39,472 nucleotides of DNA from Candidatus Allofournierella pullicola (GCA_019114225.1 DXFW01000016.1:1-39472); one strand, 5' to 3'. Shown: positions 1 through 8,195, numbered from the stretch's first letter. Notes: generated from the letters alone by a model not told the origin. Numbers and translations: made by a program.

Positions 1-426
1 CTGCGCTGGAACTATCTGCCCACCGCCATCTGCCCCGGCGGCCTGAAAGCGGTGGTCCCGGCGGTGGTGGGCACTTCCAACACGGCCACCCTGGTGTTGA
101 ACCTCACCGGTGCGGCGATGAAGAAGCCCCACATTCCTGTGTTCATCACGGTGGTGGCCTGGGCCGCGGGCCCGAACGGTCTGCTCAAGACCACCGGCAC
201 CATGGAGCTGCAGCTCCACCGCCCCGGCCTGGAGGCCGAGCGCACGGCGGACGGCGGGCTGAAGGTCACCCTTTACACCGACGGCAATCTGGACGGTGTG
301 GCTGAAAAGGTGGTCCTGAAACCGGCGCAGTACACCTGCACCGAAGAGGCGGACGGCTCCCTTGCCATCGAGGCAAAGCCCCCCTACAAGGGAAGCTGCC
401 GCCTGGAAGCCGGAGAGCAGGCGTGA
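1..426 (+). CDS. C-terminal part of an unrecognised protein (5' end outside window)
   Basis: Reading frame 1 is open from the first base to a TGA at 424-426, giving at least 141 residues with no start inside the window. The visible part begins LRWNYLPTAICPGG, has a mildly hydrophobic middle (AVVPAVVGTSNTATLVLNL) and ends in a hydrophilic tail with two cysteines. I do not recognise a family. G/C-rich third positions match the neighbouring genes, and a perfect hairpin terminator lies 28 bases after the stop, which supports a real gene end. No function is proposed. Confidence 0.6.
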   Translation: MRWNYLPTAICPGGLKAVVPAVVGTSNTATLVLNLTGAAMKKPHIPVFITVVAWAAGPNGLLKTTGTMELQLHRPGLEAERTADGGLKVTLYTDGNLDGVAEKVVLKPAQYTCTEEADGSLAIEAKPPYKGSCRLEAGEQA

Positions 427-454
427 GCCGCCTGGCCGCAGGCGAAAACAAAAA

Positions 455-482
455 GGGACCCGCCGCTTTCGCGGCGGGTCCC
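455..482. terminator. Bidirectional intrinsic terminator
   Basis: A perfect 12-bp stem (GGGACCCGCCGC / GCGGCGGGTCCC) with a TTTC loop. It has an A-run on its left, which reads as a T-run on the minus strand, and TTCATTT on its right. It can end both the plus-strand gene to its left and the minus-strand peptide gene to its right. Confidence 0.85.
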
Positions 483-500
483 TTCATTTGTGCAGCGCGG

Positions 501-632
501 TCAGAACGGATCGTCCTCGTCGGTGTCGTACACCGGGATATAATCGGGCCGGCTCTCCCGCAGCAGGGCCAGGCCGAAAATCACGGCCCCGGCGGCCAGC
601 AAAAGCATCACCAGTTTGCCAAGCAGTTTCAT
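501..632 (-). CDS. Small single-pass membrane protein, 43 aa, acidic tail
   Basis: A 43-residue protein: MKLLGKLVML start, one hydrophobic helix over about residues 4-24, then a short polar tail ending YDTDEDDPF. The start is set by a strong AAAGGAGG ribosome site 9 bases upstream of the ATG; the longer frame upstream has none. A TATACT -10 box with a TTGCAC-like -35 lies at 707-736, and a bidirectional terminator closes the unit, so this is a stand-alone transcription unit convergent with the gene at 1-426. The tail would face the cytoplasm or the outside depending on topology, which cannot be told. The family is unknown. Confidence 0.65.
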   Translation of the reverse strand: MKLLGKLVMLLLAAGAVIFGLALLRESRPDYIPVYDTDEDDPF

Positions 633-706
633 GGAACGCGACCTCCTTTTGTATCGAAAGCGGGCGGGGCGGTGCCCGTCGCTTGAACGCACTTCTCTTG
701 CTACAT

Positions 707-736
707 AGTATACCACATTTCCGGCCGTTTGTGCAA
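707..736 (-). promoter_or_regulatory. Sigma-A-type promoter for the 43-aa membrane peptide
   Basis: On the minus strand TTGCAC (731-736) is followed after 18 bases by TATACT (707-712). Transcription would start near 700, about 65 bases before the peptide's ATG. Confidence 0.6.
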
Positions 737-806
737 ACAGTTTTTGCGCCCTGCCCAATGGGGAAAAATGGCCGAATATTCGGGATGATAGGACACATCG
801 AAACGG

Positions 807-834
807 TTGACTTGAAGAAGAAAAATGCTAAAAT
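807..834 (+). promoter_or_regulatory. Sigma-A-type promoter of the rnf operon
   Basis: TTGACT (807-812), a 16-base spacer and TAAAAT (829-834) lie in an AT-rich patch. The predicted leader to the rnfC start is about 70 bases and includes a small GC hairpin near 855-873. No Rex-like palindrome overlaps it. Confidence 0.7.
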
Positions 835-912
835 AAAAATAATGGGCATTTTGCGGCCGCCAGCCGGGCGGCACGTGCCCGAGACCAACAGAAATGGGGG
901 ATCGTTCAACTT

Positions 913-2223
913 ATGTTGAAAAAGCTAAAGCGCGCGGCGCTGGGCGCCCGCGTCCCGCATGAGAAGGGGACTGCCGGAATGGAAACGGTCAAAATGCCCG
1001 TTCCCACCAAGGTGGTCCTTCCCATGCAGCAGCACATCGGCGCGCCCTGCACGCCGGTGGTGAAGAAGGGCGACACCGTGCAGGTGGGCACCCTGGTGGG
1101 CAAAGCCGAGGGCTTTGTCAGCGCCAACATCTACTCCGGTGTGTCCGGCACTGTCACCGGTGTGGACAGCGTGCGTCTGTCCAACGGCAGCTTCTGCCCG
1201 GCGGTGACCATCCAGCCCGACGGTGAGCAGACCGTTGACCCGGCGGTGAAACCGCCCGTCGTGACCGACAAGGAAAGCCTGATCGCTGCGGTGCAGGCCT
1301 GCGGCCTTGTGGGCCTGGGCGGCGCCGGCTTCCCCACCGCCGTGAAGCTGAGCCCCAAGACCCCGGTGGACACCCTGGTCATCAACGGCGCCGAGTGCGA
1401 GCCGTATCTGACCGCCGACGCCCGGGAGTTTTTGGAGAACAGCGAGACCGTGATGAGCGGTATCGAAGCCGTGATGAAGCACCTGGACATCAAAAAGTGC
1501 GTCATCGGCATCGAGCGCAACAAGCCCGAGTGCATCGACCTGATGTGCAGCCTGGCCAAGGGCGTGGCGGGCGTGGAGGTCAAGCCTCTGCCCAGCCGCT
1601 ACCCCCAGGGCGCTGAGAAGGTGCTCATCGAGTCCGCCACCGGCCGCGAGGTGCCTCAGGGCGGTCTGCCTGCCGACGCGGGCGTGATCGTGCTGAACGT
1701 CACCACCGTGTCCACCATCGGCAAGTATCTGGCCACCGGCATGCCGCTGGTCACCCGCCGCATGACCGTGGACGGCGACGCTGTGAAGGAGCCCAAGAAC
1801 GTGGAAGTCATCGTGGGCACCCTCCTCCAGGAGGTGCTGGATTTCTGCGGCGTCAAAGAGGGCGTGAGCGTTGGCAAGATGATCATGGGCGGCCCCATGA
1901 TGGGCGTTGCCGTTGCCGACCCTGCCACTCCGGTGCTCAAGCAGAACAACGGCCTGCTGGTGTTCAGCGAGGCGAAGGCCACCCTGCCCGCGCCTCAGCC
2001 CTGCATCCGCTGCGGCCGCTGCATCGACGCCTGCCCCATGGGCCTGGAGCCGGTGCGCATTGCCGGCGCCTTCACCAAGAAGGACGCCGAAGCCCTGGAC
2101 AAGCTCTGCATTGATCTGTGCATGCTGTGCGGCAGCTGCAGCTACGTCTGCCCCGCCAAGCGGCCTGTCACCCAGACCATGAGCCTGGCCAAGGATTTTG
2201 CCAAGAAGGAGGCGAACAAGTAA
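913..2223 (+). CDS. rnfC: Rnf complex subunit RnfC (NADH-binding, iron-sulfur)
   Basis: Peripheral cytoplasmic subunit of the Rnf complex, which transfers electrons between reduced ferredoxin and NAD+ while moving H+ or Na+ across the membrane. The 436-residue product has the N-terminal RnfC biotinyl-lipoyl-like region, the glycine-rich NADH/FMN-binding core (GLGGAGFPT at about 134-142; NGAECEPYLTAD shortly after) and two C-terminal 4Fe-4S motifs (CIRCGRCIDACP from Cys364, then CMLCGSCSYVCP). First gene of rnfCDGEAB, the order seen in clostridial and acetogen Rnf operons. The ATG at 913 follows a GGGGGA element by about 10 bases. The length is normal for the clostridial form. Confidence 0.95.
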   Translation: MLKKLKRAALGARVPHEKGTAGMETVKMPVPTKVVLPMQQHIGAPCTPVVKKGDTVQVGTLVGKAEGFVSANIYSGVSGTVTGVDSVRLSNGSFCPAVTIQPDGEQTVDPAVKPPVVTDKESLIAAVQACGLVGLGGAGFPTAVKLSPKTPVDTLVINGAECEPYLTADAREFLENSETVMSGIEAVMKHLDIKKCVIGIERNKPECIDLMCSLAKGVAGVEVKPLPSRYPQGAEKVLIESATGREVPQGGLPADAGVIVLNVTTVSTIGKYLATGMPLVTRRMTVDGDAVKEPKNVEVIVGTLLQEVLDFCGVKEGVSVGKMIMGGPMMGVAVADPATPVLKQNNGLLVFSEAKATLPAPQPCIRCGRCIDACPMGLEPVRIAGAFTKKDAEALDKLCIDLCMLCGSCSYVCPAKRPVTQTMSLAKDFAKKEANK

Positions 2224-2224
2224 T

Positions 2225-3223
2225 ATGGAAAACCGTCTGAAAGTTACCGCCTCGCCTCACATTCAGGATAACTCCAGCACCCGCAAGCTGATGCTGAACG
2301 TGATCATCGCCCTGCTGCCCTGCGTGGTGGCCAGCACCATCATCTTTGGTGCCCGCACCCTGCTGGTGTGCGGCGTGACCGTGGCGGCCAGCGTGCTGTT
2401 CGAGTATCTGTATTGCCATCTGATGAAGAAGCCCAACCCGGTGGGAGACCTCTCCGCCGTGGTCACCGGCCTGATCCTGGCGCTGAACATGCCTGTGTCC
2501 ATGCCCCTGTGGATCGCCATCGTGGGCGCTTTCATCGCCATCGTCATCACCAAGCAGCTGTTCGGCGGCATTGGCATGAACTTTGCGAACCCCGCCCTGG
2601 TGGCCCGTATCGTTCTGTTCACCGGCTTTGCCAGCCGCATGACCGCCTGGGTCTACCCCGCCAAGGCCACCCGCACCCTCACCATGATGGGCGTTGACGC
2701 CGCCACCGGCGCCACCCCCCTGCAGGTGGAAGGCGGCGTGGGCAAGTACCCGCTGATGGACCTGTTCATGGGCGTGCACGGCGGCGTTATGGGCGAGACC
2801 TGCGCCCTGGCCATCCTGATCGGCCTGGCCTGGCTGCTCATCACCCGCACCATCACCGCCACCATCCCCGTTGCCTATGTGGGCAGCTACGCTCTGTTCA
2901 GCTTCCTGCTCAACGTGGGCGAGCTGGGCGCTGCCGACGCCGGCATGCTGGTGCTGCACGAGGTGCTGGCCGGCGGCCTGCTGTTCGGCGCGGTCTTCAT
3001 GGCCACCGACTATGTCACCAGCCCCTTCACCCTGAAGGGCAAGATCGTGTTTGGCATCGGCCTGGGCCTGATCACCTTCGGCATCCGGGCTTTCGGCAAC
3101 ATGGCCGAGGGCGTTTCCTACGCCATCCTGCTCATGAACCTGTTCGTGCCCTACATCAACGATCTGACCCGGCAGGTGCCCCTGGGCTATAAAAAACACA
3201 AGAAAGGGGCGGAAAAGGCATGA
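2225..3223 (+). CDS. rnfD: Rnf complex membrane subunit RnfD (covalent flavin)
   Basis: Integral membrane subunit of 332 residues related to NqrB. Hydrophobic helices run through the protein, and the conserved TGATPLQ motif places the covalently bound FMN on about Thr164. The MENRLK start at 2225 follows the rnfC stop directly, with an AAGGAGG site inside the end of rnfC, so translation is probably coupled. The last codons overlap the rnfG start (ATGA). Confidence 0.95.
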   Translation: MENRLKVTASPHIQDNSSTRKLMLNVIIALLPCVVASTIIFGARTLLVCGVTVAASVLFEYLYCHLMKKPNPVGDLSAVVTGLILALNMPVSMPLWIAIVGAFIAIVITKQLFGGIGMNFANPALVARIVLFTGFASRMTAWVYPAKATRTLTMMGVDAATGATPLQVEGGVGKYPLMDLFMGVHGGVMGETCALAILIGLAWLLITRTITATIPVAYVGSYALFSFLLNVGELGAADAGMLVLHEVLAGGLLFGAVFMATDYVTSPFTLKGKIVFGIGLGLITFGIRAFGNMAEGVSYAILLMNLFVPYINDLTRQVPLGYKKHKKGAEKA

Positions 3224-4329
3224 AAGGCAACACCTGGAACAACATCGTAAAGCCCATTGTGGTGCTGGGCGCCATCTGCCTGGTGGCGAGCGCGGCGCTG
3301 GCCGCCGTCAACGAAGTGACGGCCCCCATCATCAAGGCGCAGGAAGAAGCCGCCGCCAACGAGGCGTACTTCGCCGTGCTGCCCGAGGCCGACGACTTTG
3401 AGGCGGTCACCGATTACCAGACCAGCAACATCCAGGCCGTGATGAAGGCCACCAACGGCGCCGGCTGGGCCATCCAGGCCTACGGAAAGGGCTTCGGCGG
3501 CGACGTGCCCGTGATCGTGGGCTTCGACGCGAACGGCACCATCGTGGGCATCCAGTTCCTGGCCAACTCCGAGACTTCCGGCTACGGCCAGAAGCTGGTG
3601 GACGGCAGTGAAGACGGTATCAGCTTCACCCAGCAGTTCATCGGCATGAGCGAGGCGCCCGAGGTGGGCGCCAACATCGACGCCATCGCCGGCGCCACCG
3701 TTTCTTCCAAGGCCGCCGCCTCCGCTGTGACCAGCGCCATGAACTGCTTCAACGAAGTGGCTCTGGGCCAGGCCGCCGTGGTGGACGAAGGCCCCGTGAC
3801 CCTCAGCCCCGAGGAAGTGCGCGCCATGCTGGCGCCGGGCGCTGCCTCCATGACCCAGATCGACGCCCCCGAGGGCCTGACCGAGGCCTGGCAGGGCGAC
3901 GACGGCAGCTACGTGCTGTACGCCGAGGACAAGGGCTGGGAGTACGCAACCAGCCCCATGACCATCGCCGTGGGCTTTGACGCCAATGGCGTCATCACCG
4001 GCGTGTGGGTGGACGCTTCCACCCAGACCGCCGGCATCGGCGACGTGGCCGCCGGCGAGGACTACCTGAGCCAGTACACCGGCATCGCCAATGAGGCCGG
4101 CCTGGACGGTGTGGACACCGTGGCCGGTTCCACCCAGTCCACCGTGGGCGTCAAGAAGGCCGTGCGCAAGTGCGTGCAGGCCATCGCCCTGCTGAACCCG
4201 AACGCCGGCACTGGCGAAACCGCTGCCAGCGGCGCCGCCAGCGTGCCTGCCGACAGCGCCGCAAGCAGCGCTTCCACCACCAGCGAAGCCGCCAGCGTGC
4301 CCGCTGCCAGCGCGTCCAGCGCATCTTGA
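3220..4329 (+). CDS. rnfG: Rnf complex subunit RnfG with two FMN-binding domains
   Basis: Flavin subunit of the Rnf complex. The N-terminal membrane helix (about residues 8-30) is followed by a standard FMN_bind domain whose attachment motif is AGATVSS (Thr160). A second FMN_bind-like domain follows (IAVGFDANGVITGVWV ... AGSTQST, candidate Thr305), then an Ala/Ser-rich tail of about 45 residues. Ordinary RnfG proteins are near 180-220 residues with one such domain; this one has 369. Both copies share the pattern of a beta strand with 'GFDANG', a 'G' turn and a terminal AG-x-T motif, which suggests an internal duplication. Whether the second site carries flavin cannot be told from sequence. 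It overlaps rnfD by four bases. Confidence 0.93.
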   Translation: MKGNTWNNIVKPIVVLGAICLVASAALAAVNEVTAPIIKAQEEAAANEAYFAVLPEADDFEAVTDYQTSNIQAVMKATNGAGWAIQAYGKGFGGDVPVIVGFDANGTIVGIQFLANSETSGYGQKLVDGSEDGISFTQQFIGMSEAPEVGANIDAIAGATVSSKAAASAVTSAMNCFNEVALGQAAVVDEGPVTLSPEEVRAMLAPGAASMTQIDAPEGLTEAWQGDDGSYVLYAEDKGWEYATSPMTIAVGFDANGVITGVWVDASTQTAGIGDVAAGEDYLSQYTGIANEAGLDGVDTVAGSTQSTVGVKKAVRKCVQAIALLNPNAGTGETAASGAASVPADSAASSASTTSEAASVPAASASSAS

Positions 4330-4349
4330 GAGAGGAGGCTGTTTGAATC

Positions 4350-5018
4350 ATGGGTAAACTGAAAATTCTTACCGACGGCCTCGTGAAGGAAAACCCGGTG
4401 CTCCGCCTTGTGCTGGGCACCTGCCCCACGCTGGCCCTGACCACGGCGGTGTCCAATGCCTTCGGCATGGGCTTTGCGGCCACCTTTGTGCTGGTTTGCT
4501 CCAACATCGCCATCTCTGCTTTGCGCAAGGTGATCCCCGGCCAGGTGCGCCTGCCGGCTTACATCACCGTCATCGCCACCTTCGTGACCATCGTGCAGAA
4601 CCTGGTCAAGGCTTACTTCCCTGACCTGGACGCCGCCCTGGGCGTGTATCTGCCCCTGATCGTGGTGAACTGCATCATCCTGGGCCGTGCCGAGATGTTC
4701 GCTTCCAAGAACGGCGTGGTGGATTCCGCGCTGGACGGCGTGGGCATGGGCCTGGGCTTCACCCTGGCTCTGCTGCTCATGAGCACCATCCGCGAGGTGC
4801 TGGGCGCCGGCACCTGGTACGGCATCCAGATCATCCCCGAGAGCATCGACCGCTTCACCTTCATGACCAGCCCCGCCGGCGGCTTCTTCACCTTCGGCCT
4901 GCTGATGGCGCTGGTGGTCTTCATCGAGACCAAGCTGGGCGACCGGAGAAAGCGCAGCGTGGGCTGCGAGGGCTGCCCCTCCAAGGGCGCCTGTGGCGCG
5001 AAAGGGGGCTGTGAATAA
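4350..5018 (+). CDS. rnfE: Rnf complex membrane subunit RnfE, Cys-rich tail
   Basis: Integral membrane subunit of 222 residues, homologous to NqrD, with about six helices and the family motif YLPLIVVNCIILGRAE near the middle. RnfA and RnfE form the inverted-topology pair that holds an iron-sulfur cluster in the membrane. The C-terminus ends in a short cysteine-rich stretch (CEGCPSKGACGAKGGCE, four cysteines) after a basic RRKRS segment. An AGGAGG site lies upstream, and the stop overlaps the rnfA start (TAATG). Confidence 0.95.
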   Translation: MGKLKILTDGLVKENPVLRLVLGTCPTLALTTAVSNAFGMGFAATFVLVCSNIAISALRKVIPGQVRLPAYITVIATFVTIVQNLVKAYFPDLDAALGVYLPLIVVNCIILGRAEMFASKNGVVDSALDGVGMGLGFTLALLLMSTIREVLGAGTWYGIQIIPESIDRFTFMTSPAGGFFTFGLLMALVVFIETKLGDRRKRSVGCEGCPSKGACGAKGGCE

Positions 5019-5635
5019 TGGCTTTGGCTGCTATTTTCTTCACCATGATTTTGGTGAACAACTACGTTCTGGTGCAGTTTTTGGGCATCTGCCCCTTCCT
5101 GGGCGTGTCTAAAAAGCTGGACTCCGCCTTCGGCATGAGCTGCGCCGTTATCTTCGTCATGGCGCTGGCCACTGCGGTGACCTGGCCCATCCAGACCTAC
5201 CTGCTGACCCCGGTGAACGCCGACGGCACCCTCAAATGGGACCTGGGCTACCTGCAGACCATCGTCTTTATCCTGGTCATTGCGGTGCTGGTGCAGCTGG
5301 TGGAGGTCATCATGAAGAAATTCATGCCTCCCCTGCACAAGGCCCTGGGCGTTTACCTGCCCCTGATCACCACCAACTGCGCCGTGCTGGGCGTCACCGT
5401 GCTGAACATCGACAACGGCTACAACTTCGCCGAGAGCATGGTGTGCGCCGTGGGCGCGGGCGTCGGCTTCATGCTGGCCATGGTGATGTTCAGCGGCGTG
5501 CGCAAGCGCCTGGAGGACGCTCAGCCCCCCAAGTGCTTTGAAGGCCTGCCCATCACCCTGGTGGCCGCCTCGGTGGCTGCTTTGAGCTTTGGCGGCTTCG
5601 GCGGCATCGTCGAGAACATCTTTGGAACTGTGTGA
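5018..5635 (+). CDS. rnfA: Rnf complex membrane subunit RnfA
   Basis: Integral membrane subunit of 205 residues, homologous to NqrE and paralogous to RnfE. It has the diagnostic FFTMILVNNYVLVQFLGICPFLGVS N-terminus and, in the mirrored half, YLPLITTNCAVLG. The paired cysteines in these motifs are the expected ligands of the membrane-embedded cluster shared with RnfE. The start overlaps the rnfE stop by one base and the gene is followed within 13 bases by rnfB. Confidence 0.96.
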   Translation: MALAAIFFTMILVNNYVLVQFLGICPFLGVSKKLDSAFGMSCAVIFVMALATAVTWPIQTYLLTPVNADGTLKWDLGYLQTIVFILVIAVLVQLVEVIMKKFMPPLHKALGVYLPLITTNCAVLGVTVLNIDNGYNFAESMVCAVGAGVGFMLAMVMFSGVRKRLEDAQPPKCFEGLPITLVAASVAALSFGGFGGIVENIFGTV

Positions 5636-5648
5636 GGAGGCGGCTGAG

Positions 5649-6437
5649 ATGAACATTGCACTTGCTATTGCCATCGTTACTGTGGCCGGCCTTCTGGGCT
5701 CTGTGATCCTGGTGCTGGCCGCCAAGTTCATGGCCGTGGAGGAGGACCCCCGCATCGGCGAAGTGACCTCCTGCCTGCCCGGCGCCAACTGCGGCGCCTG
5801 CGGCTACGCCGGCTGCGCCGACTACGCCAAGGCCATTGTGGAAGGCGGCGCGCCTGTGAATAAGTGCGTGCCCGGCGGCGCCAAGGCTGCCGCCGACGTG
5901 GCCGCCGTCATGGGCGTGGAGGCCGGCGCCACCGCCGCTGTGCGCGCCACCGTGCGCTGCCAGGGCAAGCCCGGCGTCTGCACCCAGATCTTCGACTACC
6001 ACGGCGTTTCCAGCTGCGCCGCCGCCGCCGCTCTGTACGGCGGCCCCAAGGCCTGTGCCTACGGGTGCCTTGGCCTGGGCGACTGCGTCAAGGCCTGCAA
6101 GTTCGACGCCATCCATGTGGTGGACGGCATTGCCCATGTGGACCCCGAGAAGTGCACCGGCTGCGGCGCCTGCGCTGCCGCCTGCCCCAAGAGCGTCATC
6201 GAAATGGCCTCCGACATGGAGGAGAAGCCCCTGGTGCTGTGTCACAACACCGAGAAGGGCCCCGTGGTGATGAAGGAGTGCCAGACCGGCTGTATCGGCT
6301 GCATGAAGTGCCAGAAGACCTGCCCCAGCGAGGCCATCAAGGTCACCAACTTCCTGGCCAGCATTGACTACTCCAAGTGCACCGGCTGCGGCCAGTGCGT
6401 GGAAGTCTGCCCCAAGCACGTCATCGTGCGCGCCTGA
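5649..6437 (+). CDS. rnfB: Rnf complex ferredoxin-like subunit RnfB
   Basis: Entry point for ferredoxin electrons, anchored by one N-terminal helix (about residues 3-25). It has a four-cysteine FeS domain (CLPGANCGACGYAGC ... NKC) and then four-cysteine ferredoxin motifs (CAYGCLGLGDCVKAC, CTGCGACAAACP, CIGCMKCQKTCP, CTGCGQCVEVCP). The ATG at 5649 has an AGGAGG site 9 bases upstream; upstream codons in the same frame overlap rnfA and are not needed. It is the last gene of the operon, followed by a strong terminator. At 262 residues it is a normal clostridial RnfB. Confidence 0.95.
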   Translation: MNIALAIAIVTVAGLLGSVILVLAAKFMAVEEDPRIGEVTSCLPGANCGACGYAGCADYAKAIVEGGAPVNKCVPGGAKAAADVAAVMGVEAGATAAVRATVRCQGKPGVCTQIFDYHGVSSCAAAAALYGGPKACAYGCLGLGDCVKACKFDAIHVVDGIAHVDPEKCTGCGACAAACPKSVIEMASDMEEKPLVLCHNTEKGPVVMKECQTGCIGCMKCQKTCPSEAIKVTNFLASIDYSKCTGCGQCVEVCPKHVIVRA

Positions 6438-6460
6438 GCAGAAGCCTGAAAGCAAAATAA

Positions 6461-6493
6461 AAGACCCGCCCCGGAATTTCCGGGGCGGGTCTT
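6461..6493. terminator. Intrinsic terminator between rnf and the citrate synthase unit
   Basis: A near-perfect palindrome (AAGACCCGCCCCGGAA / TTCCGGGGCGGGTCTT) with A-rich sequence before it and T-rich after it. It can serve both the rnf operon and the converging minus-strand genes. Confidence 0.85.
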
Positions 6494-6505
6494 TGAATAT
6501 CAAAA

Positions 6506-6637
6506 TCATTTTTTCAGATACTTGATACAGGCCAGGATGACCAGCACGCAGGCCGCCGCCTGCAGCAGGGCGAGCGCAACGCCGAACAGCCCGGCAAGCC
6601 CGGTGAACAGGCCCATGAGATGGGGTGCAGCAGACAT
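6506..6637 (-). CDS. Small membrane protein, 43 aa, downstream of citrate synthase
   Basis: Translated on the minus strand this gives 43 residues: a MSAAPHLMGL start, a long hydrophobic stretch (about residues 8-38, with two cysteines) and a basic KYLKK end. A GGAGGG ribosome site lies 5-6 bases before the ATG. It begins 20 bases after the citrate synthase stop and ends just before a terminator, so it is probably the second gene of that transcript. The length could form one long or two short membrane helices, and the basic end should be cytoplasmic. No family is recognised and the link to citrate synthase is positional only. Confidence 0.6.
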   Translation of the reverse strand: MSAAPHLMGLFTGLAGLFGVALALLQAAACVLVILACIKYLKK

Positions 6638-6657
6638 CAAATCCCTCCTTCAACGGC

Positions 6658-8028
6658 TCAGCCGCGGTCCTCCATGGGCACATACTCCCGATGGGGCTGC
6701 ACCGCCATGTAGGCCGGGCGGATGATCTTGCCCATGTTGATGAGCTCCTCCATGCGGTGGGCGCTCCAGCCCGCCACACGGGCGATGGCGAAGATGGGGG
6801 TGAACAGCTCGGTGGGCAGGCCCAGCATGCGGTACACAAAGCCGCTGTAGAAGTCCACGTTGGCGGAAACGCCCTTGTAAATTTTGCGCTTCTCGCTGAT
6901 GACCTGGGGCGCAAGGCGCTCCACGGCGGAGTAGAGGGCGTACTCCTCGTGCATGTGCTTTTCCTCGGAGAGCTGCTCCACAAAGCCCCGCAGCAGGGTG
7001 GCGCGGGGGTCGCTGATGGAATACACCGCGTGGCCCATGCCGTAGATAAGGCCGCTCTTGTCGAACCGCTGGCCCTCCAGGCAGCCCAGCAGATAGGCGC
7101 GGATCTCGTCCTCGTCGGTCCAGTCTTTCACGCTGGCCTTCAGGTCCTCAAACATCTGCACCACCTTGATGTTGGCGCCGCCGTGGCGGGGGCCCTTCAG
7201 GCTGGCCAGCGCGGCGGCCATGCAGCTGTAGGTGTCGGTGCCGGAGCTGGTGACCACATGGGTGGTGAAGGTGGAGTTGTTGCCGCCGCCGTGCTCCGCG
7301 TGCAGCACCAGGCACAGGTCCAGAATGTGGGCCTCCAGCGTGGTGTACTGGCCGTCCGGCCGCAGCAGGGTGAGGATGTTCTCCGCGGTGGACAGGTCCG
7401 GCCGCGGGGTGTGGATGTAGAGGCTGTTGCCGTTCTTGTAGTGGTTGTAGGCCTGGTAGGCGTACACCGAGATGAGCGGGAAGATGGCAATGAGGTCAAT
7501 GCACTGACGCACCACATTGGCCAGGGAGATGTCGTCCGACTTGTCGTCGTAGCTGGCCATGGTCAGCACGCAGCGGGCCAGGGTGTTCATCATGTCGCTG
7601 CTGGGGGCCTTGAGAATGACGTCCCGCACAAAGTTGGTGGGCAGGCTGCGGTAGAAGGCCAGCTGTTCGTTGAAGGCCTTCAGCTGCTCCGCGGTGGGCA
7701 GCTGGCCGAACATCAAAAGGTAGGCCGTCTCCTCAAAACCGAAGCGTTTGTCGCGGATGAAGCCGCCGGTGAGTTTTTCCACCGGATAGCCCCGGTAGTA
7801 CAGCTCGCCCTCGCAGGGCACCTTTTTGCCGTCCACCACCTTGCTGCTGATGATCTCGCTGATCTCCGTCAGGCCCGCCAGCACGCCGGTTCCGTCCAGG
7901 TCGCGCAGGCCGCGCTTGACGTTGTAGCGCACATAGTCCTCTTTGTTGATCTGGTTGTTGGAAAGGCACACTTCCGCCAGCGCCTCCAGCTCGGGGGTAA
8001 TGCGGGAGTAATCCGAAAATTCCGCCAT
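6658..8028 (-). CDS. gltA: Citrate synthase
   Basis: Condenses acetyl-CoA with oxaloacetate to citrate, the first step of the oxidative branch toward 2-oxoglutarate and glutamate in fermenters. The 456-residue product has the family's catalytic residues in order: His282 in GPRHGGAN, His333 in the signature GMGHAVYSISDPR, and Asp392 in NVDFYSG. The start MAEFSD is chosen for its AAGGAGG site; the frame is open for 53 codons further upstream without one. No aconitase or isocitrate dehydrogenase is adjacent. A 2-methylcitrate synthase cannot be excluded from sequence, but no methylcitrate genes are nearby. The symbol is by family; citZ would be equivalent. Confidence 0.93.
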   Translation of the reverse strand: MAEFSDYSRITPELEALAEVCLSNNQINKEDYVRYNVKRGLRDLDGTGVLAGLTEISEIISSKVVDGKKVPCEGELYYRGYPVEKLTGGFIRDKRFGFEETAYLLMFGQLPTAEQLKAFNEQLAFYRSLPTNFVRDVILKAPSSDMMNTLARCVLTMASYDDKSDDISLANVVRQCIDLIAIFPLISVYAYQAYNHYKNGNSLYIHTPRPDLSTAENILTLLRPDGQYTTLEAHILDLCLVLHAEHGGGNNSTFTTHVVTSSGTDTYSCMAAALASLKGPRHGGANIKVVQMFEDLKASVKDWTDEDEIRAYLLGCLEGQRFDKSGLIYGMGHAVYSISDPRATLLRGFVEQLSEEKHMHEEYALYSAVERLAPQVISEKRKIYKGVSANVDFYSGFVYRMLGLPTELFTPIFAIARVAGWSAHRMEELINMGKIIRPAYMAVQPHREYVPMEDRG

Positions 8029-8097
8029 GATAAACGCCTCCTTTTCCCCGCGGCATGTGCCGCATTTTTTGCATTCGCAATTATACTTTATTTTGTA

Positions 8098-8106
8098 ATT
8101 ATACCA
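8098..8106 (-). promoter_or_regulatory. Extended -10 promoter candidate for citrate synthase
   Basis: The minus strand reads TGGTATAAT, an extended -10 element, about 70 bases before the start codon. A second TATAAT follows about 16 bases downstream. No good -35 box is visible for either. Confidence 0.45.
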
Positions 8107-8195
8107 CAGAATGGCATTTGAGGTGTGACGAATTTTTGAACGCACCGCCCATGCATTTGTCTGCGAAAAAAGTGGCGTAAAAATCAAAAAAACTC

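Noticed and set aside
2168-3199. Long open frame antisense to rnfD, rich in His, Gly and Gln
   Set aside because: It is the mirror of G/C-rich third positions in rnfD; composition is abnormal, no ribosome site or family pattern.
6625-8121. 498-codon plus-strand frame opposite citrate synthase
   Set aside because: Citrate synthase on the minus strand has all catalytic residues; the plus frame shows only Val/Gly/His-rich shadow sequence.
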